A stretch of DNA of 12,438 bases from positions 1-12,438 of the forward strand of contig JANMDR010000164.1 in the NCBI GenBank assembly GCA_031376425.1, in the 5' to 3' direction. This stretch comes from JANMDR01 sp031376425. GTDB taxonomy: Bacteria; Pseudomonadota; Gammaproteobacteria; Burkholderiales; Usitatibacteraceae. Of this stretch, positions 1-4,859 are shown in pieces. The position numbers and the translations under genes are program-made. Numbering within the stretch: the stretch's first letter is position 1; the number at the start of each line of letters is the position of its first letter. Under the pieces are notes generated by a model, which made no database searches, was not told the DNA's origin, and saw nothing but the letters and a program-made list of their open reading frames with translations.

Positions 1-207
1 CGCCAGCTAGTGCAAAGCTATCTGCAGCAAACTACCCAGCACAGCAGCGCACCAATAGACGCGGCAACCCTCGTGCATACTTGGGAAGCCGAACGCGAAA
101 TGGGACTCAAAAGCTATCGTGATATTACGGCGGAACTAAAAGCGGCACGGGAAACAGACTTGGCGATGTTATCGGTGTTATCGCGTGAGTTGCGGGCGCT
201 GGGGTAG
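1..207 (+). CDS. C-terminal fragment, probable NAD-specific glutamate dehydrogenase (large type)
   Basis: The reading frame is open from base 1 to a TAG at 205-207, so only the last 68 residues of a gene that begins outside the window are visible. The in-frame GTG at base 10 is not a credible start, because the frame continues upstream of it. The end, with DLAMLSVLSRELRALG, resembles the C-terminus of the about 1,600-residue NAD-dependent glutamate dehydrogenases (Bac_GDH family), which interconvert glutamate and 2-oxoglutarate. I recognise this from the terminal pattern only; no catalytic residue is in view. The tail is rich in charged helical residues, which fits a C-terminal helical domain. 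The next gene is convergent, so this is the end of its transcription unit. The family call is tentative; that it is a real C-terminus is more secure. Confidence 0.45.
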   Translation, partial: RQLVQSYLQQTTQHSSAPIDAATLVHTWEAEREMGLKSYRDITAELKAARETDLAMLSVLSRELRALG

Positions 208-277
208 CTTCATATCTTGGTTATCGGTTGGAGACGTCTTATTTTAAGGCTGCTTCAACCGCACTTGGGTAACAACT

Positions 278-712
278 TTACAGCGGATAATCGTAGCGAA
301 TAAATCCATGATGCACGGCCAACTTGTCGTACAAAGTACGCGCCGTTACGTTATCAACTTTGGTTGTCCAATAATAACGTGCGGCTCCAGCTGCACGTGC
401 ACGAAGGGCTACGGCTTCAATGAGTGCGCGGGCAATGCCTTTTCCGCGTTGTGATAGCGGTACAAATAAATCCTGCAAATAGCATACACATGGTGCCCAC
501 ACGGTTTGATGGCACAGGAAATGCGCGATGCCAACTACTTCACCATCTAGCTCCGCTACCAAGCAATGAACGCTTTGATTTTGCAGTAATGACTGCCAAG
601 CAGTTTCATATTCGGCATCGCTAACCGCTGTTTTATAAAACTCTTTATATCCTTGTGCCAGCCCTATCCATGCGGCTTTATCGGCTGCTTGGCATGGTCG
701 AACAACAATCAT
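278..712 (-). CDS. GNAT family N-acetyltransferase
   Basis: This 144-residue protein is a single GNAT domain, the usual length for small stand-alone acetyltransferases that transfer acetyl from acetyl-CoA to an amine. Visible elements are the N-terminal strand IVVRPCQAADKAAW, the central strand and bulge YLQDLFVPLSQRGKGIA, whose QRGKGIA loop (residues 88-94) is the pyrophosphate-binding motif A, and motif B near NVTARTLYDK (about 121-130), ending in GFIRYDYPL. The substrate cannot be read from the sequence. Its ATG overlaps the rimO stop codon as ATGA (712-709), so the two genes are probably co-transcribed and translationally coupled. It could modify a small molecule, an antibiotic-like amine or a protein; nothing here decides between these. 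Confidence 0.85.
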   Translation of the reverse strand: MIVVRPCQAADKAAWIGLAQGYKEFYKTAVSDAEYETAWQSLLQNQSVHCLVAELDGEVVGIAHFLCHQTVWAPCVCYLQDLFVPLSQRGKGIARALIEAVALRARAAGAARYYWTTKVDNVTARTLYDKLAVHHGFIRYDYPL

Positions 713-2100
713 TTGCGGCTTGTCACTAAGGTGCCAACTAAATCATGTTCTTGCGCGGAATCAATTTTTACGTGCACGAAGGTACCTGTTTTTGGCACTG
801 CGGCGGCGTCAGCACCGGATACATAAACCAAGCCATCAATTTCCGGTGCATCGGCTGCCGAACGACCAATTAATACCGGATTGCCCTGCCCGTCTGTGGC
901 GATGCGGTCGATTAACACCTGCATTTCGCGCCCCACTTTTGTTTGAAGGCGCTTGGCACTGATTAACGCTTGATGTTCCATGAAGCGTTTACGACGCTCT
1001 TCGCGTACTTCGTGGGGCACAGGATCACTCAACTCATTGGCGGCAGCACCTTCAACGGGCGAATACGCAAAGCAGCCCACGCGGTCTAGCTGCGCTTCGG
1101 TTAAAAATTGCAGTAATTCTTCAAACTGCGCTTCTGTTTCCCCCGGAAAGCCAGCAATGAAGGTAGAACGAATGGTGAGATCGGGGCAAACTTTACGCCA
1201 AGCCGCTATTTGATCAAGCGTTTTTTCAGACGCCGCTGGGCGCTTCATGCGCTTAAGCACTTCGCGATTGGCGTGCTGAAACGGAATATCAAGGTAGGGC
1301 AAGATTTTACCTTCAGCCATCAACGGAATCACTTCGCTTACATGCGGATAAGGGTAAACATAGTGCAGACGTATCCACGGCTTATCGTCGCCGGTAAGTT
1401 GACCGAGTGCGTCGCATAGTTCCGTCATACGCGTTTTAATGGGTCTGCCATTCCAAAAACCGGTGCGATACTTTACGTCAACACCATAAGCACTGGTGTC
1501 TTGCGAAATAACTAACAGCTCTTTAACACCAGATTTTATGAGGTTCTCAGCTTCTTGCATGACGCTAGCAATAGGACGACTAACAAGATCACCACGCATC
1601 GAAGGAATGATACAAAACGTGCAGCGATGGTTACAACCCTCAGAAATTTTTAAGTAGGCGTAATGCTTTGGTGTGAGCTTAATGCCTGCCGCCGGTACTA
1701 AATCCATAAACGGATCATGGGGCTGCGGTAGGTGCTTATGCACTGCTGCCATCACTTCTTCTTTGGCATGGGGGCCAGTCACGGCGAGCAGTTGCGGATA
1801 GGTGGTTTTAACGATGTCACCTTTGGCACCTAAACAGCCGGTCACGATGACCTTGCCGTTTTCATTTAGCGCTTCACCAATGGCATCCAAACTTTCTTCT
1901 ACGGCGGAATCAATAAAGCCGCAGGTATTTACCACCACAATATCGGCACCGTCATAGCTAGGTGAAATCTCATAGCCTTCGGCACGTAATTGCGTGATGA
2001 TTTGTTCAGAATCAACCAAGGCCTTGGGGCACCCTAACGACACAAAACCCACACGGGGCGGGGCTTTGCGTACTTTTTTATTTACACTAATAATTGACAT
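709..2100 (-). CDS. rimO: Ribosomal protein S12 methylthiotransferase RimO
   Basis: RimO is a radical-SAM enzyme with two 4Fe-4S clusters that adds a methylthio group to the conserved aspartate of ribosomal protein S12. The 463-residue length is typical. The N-terminal UPF0004 domain carries three cluster cysteines: C24 in VSLGCPKALVDSE, C60 in VVNTCGFIDSA and C89 in VTGCLGAKG. The radical-SAM domain has the CxxxCxxC motif C156-C160-C163 in EGCNHRCTFCIIP, and the last about 70 residues form the TRAM domain. The S-L-G-C-P-K-x-x-V-D-S-E signature separates RimO from MiaB. The gene lies 45 bases downstream of phaR on the same strand, an order known in Burkholderiales, and overlaps the following GNAT gene. 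Only a weak GAAG ribosome-binding site precedes the ATG, which fits read-through from phaR. Confidence 0.97.
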   Translation of the reverse strand: MSIISVNKKVRKAPPRVGFVSLGCPKALVDSEQIITQLRAEGYEISPSYDGADIVVVNTCGFIDSAVEESLDAIGEALNENGKVIVTGCLGAKGDIVKTTYPQLLAVTGPHAKEEVMAAVHKHLPQPHDPFMDLVPAAGIKLTPKHYAYLKISEGCNHRCTFCIIPSMRGDLVSRPIASVMQEAENLIKSGVKELLVISQDTSAYGVDVKYRTGFWNGRPIKTRMTELCDALGQLTGDDKPWIRLHYVYPYPHVSEVIPLMAEGKILPYLDIPFQHANREVLKRMKRPAASEKTLDQIAAWRKVCPDLTIRSTFIAGFPGETEAQFEELLQFLTEAQLDRVGCFAYSPVEGAAANELSDPVPHEVREERRKRFMEHQALISAKRLQTKVGREMQVLIDRIATDGQGNPVLIGRSAADAPEIDGLVYVSGADAAAVPKTGTFVHVKIDSAQEHDLVGTLVTSRK

Positions 2101-2145
2101 CGTGGTGCTTCAAAAATAAATTGACGAATATTGTGGCGACGGGTT

Positions 2146-2949
2146 TTAGTATTTTAATGCGCTGCGACGGGCTTTTTTAATGACGGGCTTGGCAATCGCT
2201 GTGGCACCAATTTCGAGAGGTCGAATCCGAATTTTAGTGACTGGCTTTTCTGCTTCAGCCTGCGCTGCAGCGGCTTTGGCTTTAGCGGCTGCTGCCTTAG
2301 TACTGGTTTTTGCCGCACGGGCGGGTTTGTCTGCAGCACGTTTCGTATCGCTACCCGTTTTCTCAGTCTCGGCAGCATGTGCGCTTTGGGTGCCGTTTGC
2401 GTTTGCTTGACCTGCTGCACCAGTAGCACCTGTTGGATAAGGAAAATTCCCAAACATATTCATCGCTTGCTTACGCAACTCTTGTTGAATAGTCATTACT
2501 TGGGAAGCCCCTTTTTCAAGGTATTCTGTCACCAGCGGCGGCAAATTACTTTGCGCGGTTTTTAACACCTGCGAAATCGCATCCGCGCCAAAAAGCGGCG
2601 CTGCACCCCCTAGAGATTGGGTTTGCTCCTGAAACTTGCGTTGCGCTTCATGAAACGCGCCGATACTGCGCTCAAGATAGCTGCCCATAAGGCCTTGCAT
2701 AGCATGGCCATAATAGCGAATGATGTTGGAAAGCATATCGCTAGTAAACATGGGTACGCCACCGCTTTCCTCCTCCAAAATAATCTGCAACAAAATAGAT
2801 CGGGTTAAATCCTCATTGGTGCGGGCATCATGAACTTCAAACGTGACGCCATCGAGCACGAATTTTTTTACATCATGCAAGGTGATGTAGGCGCTTGCCG
2901 TGGTGTCGTAAAGGCGGCGATTTGGGTATTTCTTGATAATTCGGCTCAT
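2146..2949 (-). CDS. phaR: PHA synthesis repressor PhaR with long Ala/Lys-rich tail
   Basis: PhaR is a cytoplasmic repressor that binds DNA upstream of phasin genes and is released when it binds nascent polyester granules. The first about 60 residues form the conserved PHB/PHA accumulation DNA-binding domain (IIKKYPNRRLYDTTASAYIT, then the DVKKFV and EDLTRSILLQIILEEE segments). Residues about 65-165 hold the PHB_acc-type region (FTSDMLSNIIRYYGHAMQGLMGSYLERS and QQELRKQAMNMFG). From about residue 175 to 267 comes an unstructured extension very rich in Ala and Lys (for example KAAAAKAKAAAAQAEAEKP), ending in the basic segment VIKKARRSALKY. Characterised PhaR proteins are about 180-200 residues, so this tail is extra. 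The ATG at 2949 is preceded by GGAA at a workable distance. The gene is divergent from phaP, its expected target, and upstream of rimO. Confidence 0.95.
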   Translation of the reverse strand: MSRIIKKYPNRRLYDTTASAYITLHDVKKFVLDGVTFEVHDARTNEDLTRSILLQIILEEESGGVPMFTSDMLSNIIRYYGHAMQGLMGSYLERSIGAFHEAQRKFQEQTQSLGGAAPLFGADAISQVLKTAQSNLPPLVTEYLEKGASQVMTIQQELRKQAMNMFGNFPYPTGATGAAGQANANGTQSAHAAETEKTGSDTKRAADKPARAAKTSTKAAAAKAKAAAAQAEAEKPVTKIRIRPLEIGATAIAKPVIKKARRSALKY

Positions 2950-3010
2950 GAGTGCGGTTCCAATGTTTTGCCAACAATTTTAAAGCTACTGGTATTTGTA
3001 TGTGCAGCGC

Positions 3011-3057
3011 TTGCAGATGCGGTATTTGCGAATGCAGCAAATTGCGCATATCTGCAA
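3011..3057. repeat. Nested inverted repeats upstream of phaR (candidate autoregulatory operator)
   Basis: An outer inverted repeat pairs TTGCAGAT (3011-3018) with ATCTGCAA (3050-3057), a perfect 8-bp match. It extends to TTGCAGATGCG versus TTGCAGATATGCG if a two-base insertion is allowed. Inside it lies TTTGC (3025-3029) paired with GCAAA (3037-3041), overlapping TGCAGCAA, which is also one end of the element found at 3215-3230. Known PhaR sites are TGC-rich, so I infer a PhaR autoregulation site about 60-110 bases ahead of phaR. The repeats are seen directly; the role is inferred. Confidence 0.4.
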
Positions 3058-3078
3058 TAAGTTTCGGGCACGCTAAGA

Positions 3079-3120
3079 ATTGTTGCAGGACACCAATTAT
3101 TCGTATTTATACGCAACAAT
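3079..3120. repeat. 8-bp inverted repeat ATTGTTGC / GCAACAAT
   Basis: ATTGTTGC at 3079-3086 and GCAACAAT at 3113-3120 are perfect inverted copies separated by 26 bases, so corresponding positions lie about three helical turns apart. GCAACAA is also the right-hand end of the element at 3272-3287, so these may be extra half-sites for the same regulator between phaR and phaP. There is no T-run, so it is not a terminator. Confidence 0.35.
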
Positions 3121-3214
3121 CGCATAAAAAATGAAATTACTCTCAGTATCTTCATCGTCTTAGCTAATTGAATATATTAACATTTTTGGCGAATCTTCGG
3201 GTTACAAAAATATT

Positions 3215-3230
3215 TTGCTGCACTGCACAA
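3215..3230 (-). promoter_or_regulatory. Candidate PhaR operator, upstream copy
   Basis: The plus strand reads TTGCTGCACTGCACAA. Its reverse complement, TTGTGCAGTGCAGCAA, matches the downstream element at 3272-3287 at 14 of 16 positions. It ends eight bases before the -35 hexamer of the phaP promoter. TGC-rich quasi-palindromes are the known type of PhaR target. The repetition is direct observation; assignment to PhaR follows from the adjacent phaR and phaP genes. Confidence 0.6.
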
Positions 3231-3238
3231 TAAAACCC

Positions 3239-3267
3239 TTGACTTTGTGATTCAACGCCCTTATTAT
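3239..3267 (+). promoter_or_regulatory. Sigma70 promoter of phaP
   Basis: TTGACT (3239-3244) and TATTAT (3262-3267) are separated by exactly 17 bases and each matches the sigma70 consensus at five of six positions. Transcription would start near 3274, leaving a leader of about 80 bases before the phaP ATG. Such a strong promoter fits phasins, which are made in large amounts once derepressed. Confidence 0.7.
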
Positions 3268-3271
3268 TAAT

Positions 3272-3287
3272 TTGTGTAGTGCAACAA
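3272..3287 (+). promoter_or_regulatory. Candidate PhaR operator, copy over the start site
   Basis: TTGTGTAGTGCAACAA covers the predicted transcription start of phaP and is an inverted near-copy (14/16) of the element at 3215-3230. Centre-to-centre spacing is 57 bases. Occupancy here would block RNA polymerase directly, and with the upstream copy it could form a small loop or co-bound complex. The role is inferred from position and repetition. Confidence 0.6.
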
Positions 3288-3344
3288 TCCAATCTTCGGT
3301 TAAAACGTATTGCTGGTTGCACTCAAAAACTTTCCCCCAATTTT

Positions 3345-3350
3345 AAAGGA
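3345..3350 (+). promoter_or_regulatory. phaP ribosome-binding site
   Basis: AAAGGA lies six bases before the ATG at 3357. It decides the phaP start: an in-frame GTG at 3279 sits inside the candidate operator and has no ribosome-binding site. Confidence 0.75.
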
Positions 3351-3356
3351 ACCATC

Positions 3357-3899
3357 ATGGCCTTCGCTACTGCTACTAACGCAACAACAGAGCATTTCGC
3401 AAACTTCTCTAAAGCCAGCATTGATGCTGCACTTAGCTTTGCTAAAGTTTCGATGGACAGCACCGAGCGCTTTATGGCTCTGAACCTAGAAGCCGTTAAA
3501 GTATCGCTTTCTGAAAGCGCTAAAAATGCTAAGGCATTGGCTAGCGTTAAGGAAATGACTGAACTAAATTCGCTGAGCACATCAGTAGGCGAAACTGGCG
3601 TCGAATTCGCAACTAATTACTCCAAAAATATTTATGATTTGGCTACCAGTGCGCAAGCCAGCTTTAGCGGTTTGATCGAAGCACACACTAACAAAGCGCA
3701 AAAAGCGATTGCTGAGAACATGGACGCCGCCGCTAAGAATGCCCCAGCTGGTTCCGACGTGTTTTTTGCTGCGATCAAAACAGCAATGGCCGCATCTACT
3801 ACTGCTGCTGACACATTTACCAAAGCTGCTAAGCAAGGTGCTGCATTTGCAGAAACCAACTTTAAAGCTGCTACACCAGCTGCTGCAAAACGCAAATAG
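3357..3899 (+). CDS. phaP: Phasin (PHA granule-associated protein)
   Basis: Phasins are small amphipathic helical proteins that coat PHA granules, limit their coalescence and promote polymer synthesis. From the ATG at 3357 the product is 180 residues, typical of the Phasin_2 family. Recognisable parts are the N-terminal FANFSKASIDAALSFAKVSMDSTERFMALNLEAVKVSL, a middle segment with EFATNYSKNIYDLATSAQASFSGL, and an Ala/Lys-rich end AATPAAAKRK. There is no signal peptide or membrane segment. The composition (Ala, Ser, Thr, Lys; no Cys or Trp) is usual for phasins. The gene is monocistronic: it has its own promoter with two candidate PhaR operators and is followed within about 45 bases by a terminator. 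It is divergent from phaR and convergent with phaB. Confidence 0.93.
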   Translation: MAFATATNATTEHFANFSKASIDAALSFAKVSMDSTERFMALNLEAVKVSLSESAKNAKALASVKEMTELNSLSTSVGETGVEFATNYSKNIYDLATSAQASFSGLIEAHTNKAQKAIAENMDAAAKNAPAGSDVFFAAIKTAMAASTTAADTFTKAAKQGAAFAETNFKAATPAAAKRK

Positions 3900-3918
3900 T
3901 TTTAAAACGCCTCCTCCT

Positions 3919-3937
3919 CCTTGTCCCATAGACAAGG
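3919..3937 (+). repeat. Small perfect hairpin after phaP
   Basis: CCTTGTC (3919-3925) and GACAAGG (3931-3937) form a 7-bp stem with a CCATA loop, 20 bases after the phaP stop and just before the terminator. It has no T-run. It may protect the 3' end of the phaP message, but that is inference. Confidence 0.45.
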
Positions 3938-3941
3938 CTTC

Positions 3942-3975
3942 ACCCCCTAAAAGCATGGCTTTTCGGGGGGTTTTT
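3942..3975 (+). terminator. Rho-independent terminator of phaP
   Basis: The CCCCC run with TAAAAGC (3943-3954) pairs with GCTTTT plus a GGGGGG run (3958-3970), with one mismatch and an ATG loop. The stem is followed by TTTTTCTTT. This is a classical intrinsic terminator for the plus strand, ending the phasin transcript. Confidence 0.85.
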
Positions 3976-4002
3976 CTTTATAGATCTGCCATTACTCGAA
4001 AC

Positions 4003-4053
4003 AAAAAAATACCTTGGAAAGAACCTATATACAGGCATTCCCAAGGCATTTTT
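4003..4053. terminator. Bidirectional terminator between phaP and phaB
   Basis: CCTTGG (4012-4017) pairs with CCAAGG (4041-4046). The stem is flanked by seven As on the left and five Ts on the right, so either strand reads stem then T-run. It lies 18 bases after the phaB stop on the minus strand, where the T-run is seven long, and is a back-up for phaP on the plus strand. The loop is large (23 bases) and may hold a further small CCT/AGG stem. Confidence 0.6.
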
Positions 4054-4070
4054 ACAGACCAGAAGACGCG

Positions 4071-4820
4071 CTAACTCATATGCTGGCCACCATTAATTGC
4101 AATATTCGCCCCAGTAATAAACGCGGCCTCATCTGACGCTAAATACGCACAAAGCCCCGCCACTTCCTCCGGTTTACCCAGGCGTCCGAGCGGAATTTGC
4201 GGGATTATTTTCGTGTTCAGCACCTCTTCGGGAATCGCGGTCACCATTTTTGTACCGATATAACCTGGCGAAATGGTATTCACCGTAACACCTTTTTTGG
4301 CAATTTCCAGTGCCAATGCTTTAGTAAAGCCATGCATACCCGCCTTGGCTGCAGAATAGTTGGTTTGCCCAAATGCACCTTTGGATGCATTCACCGACGA
4401 TACATTGATTACCCTGCCCCAGCCACGGTCAACCATGCCGTCCACAATCGGTTTGGTCATATTGAACACACTGGTTAAATTGGTATTCATTACCGCGTCC
4501 CAATCGACGCGGGTCATTTTCTTAAACGTCATGTCACGGGTAATGCCCGCGTTGTTAATCAAAATATCGATCGGCCCTACTTCGGCCTGAATTTTTAAGA
4601 CGGCATCAGCACAGGACTTATCATCAGCAACGTCAACAGCATAGGCGTGAAACTTGAAGCCATTGCTCACCATCTCAGCTAACCACTCTGCGGATTTAGT
4701 GTTGGATGGGCTGTAGGTGACCACAACTTTAATCCCCATTTTTGCCAATTTAGTACAAATTGCTTCACCCAAACCTCCCATACCACCAGTAACAATTGCC
4801 ACTCTTTGCGTTGCGCTCAT
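4071..4820 (-). CDS. phaB: Acetoacetyl-CoA reductase
   Basis: PhaB is a cytoplasmic short-chain dehydrogenase/reductase that reduces acetoacetyl-CoA to (R)-3-hydroxybutyryl-CoA with NADPH, supplying the monomer for PhaC. With the start chosen here it has 249 residues, close to the Cupriavidus enzyme. Visible are the cofactor motif TGGMGGLG (11-18), NNAG (89-92), and the catalytic set N114, S142 (in INVSSVNASKGAFGQ), Y155 and K159 (YSAAK), then SPGYIGTKMV and the terminal GGQHMS. An earlier in-frame ATG at 4826 touches the AGAGGAG ribosome-binding site and so cannot use it; the ATG at 4820 has proper spacing. The gene follows phaC by 39 bases, so the two are one transcript. No phaA lies between or beside them. 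Confidence 0.95.
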   Translation of the reverse strand: MSATQRVAIVTGGMGGLGEAICTKLAKMGIKVVVTYSPSNTKSAEWLAEMVSNGFKFHAYAVDVADDKSCADAVLKIQAEVGPIDILINNAGITRDMTFKKMTRVDWDAVMNTNLTSVFNMTKPIVDGMVDRGWGRVINVSSVNASKGAFGQTNYSAAKAGMHGFTKALALEIAKKGVTVNTISPGYIGTKMVTAIPEEVLNTKIIPQIPLGRLGKPEEVAGLCAYLASDEAAFITGANIAINGGQHMS

Positions 4821-4826
4821 CGTCAT

Positions 4827-4833
4827 CTCCTCT
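4827..4833 (-). promoter_or_regulatory. phaB ribosome-binding site
   Basis: On the minus strand this reads AGAGGAG, a strong Shine-Dalgarno sequence. It directly abuts the ATG at 4826 and is six bases from the ATG at 4820, which decides for the second ATG as the start of PhaB. Confidence 0.75.
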
Positions 4834-4859
4834 TTTGGTTTTTTATAAACTACTTAACG

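Larger units (their letters stand above)
2950..3356. promoter_or_regulatory. Divergent phaR-phaP control region
   Basis: No gene is credible in these about 400 bases between the phaR start (minus strand) and the phaP start (plus strand). The phaR-proximal half (about 3001-3120) is TGC-rich and has two sets of inverted repeats. The phaP-proximal half is A/T-rich and carries a sigma70 promoter flanked by two related 16-bp elements. These parts are listed separately. I could not settle on a convincing -35/-10 pair for phaR itself. The arrangement is that expected for a repressor gene divergent from its target with shared or adjacent operators. Confidence 0.75.

Noticed and set aside
225..261. 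Inverted repeat CGGTTGGAG / CTTCAACCG after the first gene, as a terminator
   Set aside because: Arms match at eight of nine positions with a 19-base loop, but no T-run follows on either strand, so it is not supported as an intrinsic terminator.
2200..2420. The Ala/Lys-rich 3' part of phaR as a frameshift artefact
   Set aside because: The frame is uninterrupted, the residues stay strongly biased to Ala/Lys with a basic end, and the stop is followed closely by rimO; a genuine extension is more likely, though comparison with relatives would settle it.
3279..3356. N-terminal extension of the phasin by 26 residues from a GTG at 3279
   Set aside because: The GTG lies inside the candidate operator and at the predicted transcription start, with no ribosome-binding site, whereas the ATG at 3357 has AAAGGA six bases upstream and gives a typical phasin N-terminus.
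3582..3956. 124-codon minus-strand frame opposite phaP
   Set aside because: It is the shadow of the Ala/Ser/Lys-rich phasin; its Cys- and Ser-rich translation has no family features and it runs through the phaP terminator.
4821..4826. PhaB start at the first ATG (4826)
   Set aside because: AGAGGAG is directly joined to that ATG, leaving no spacing; the ATG at 4820 is correctly spaced and gives the usual N-terminus.
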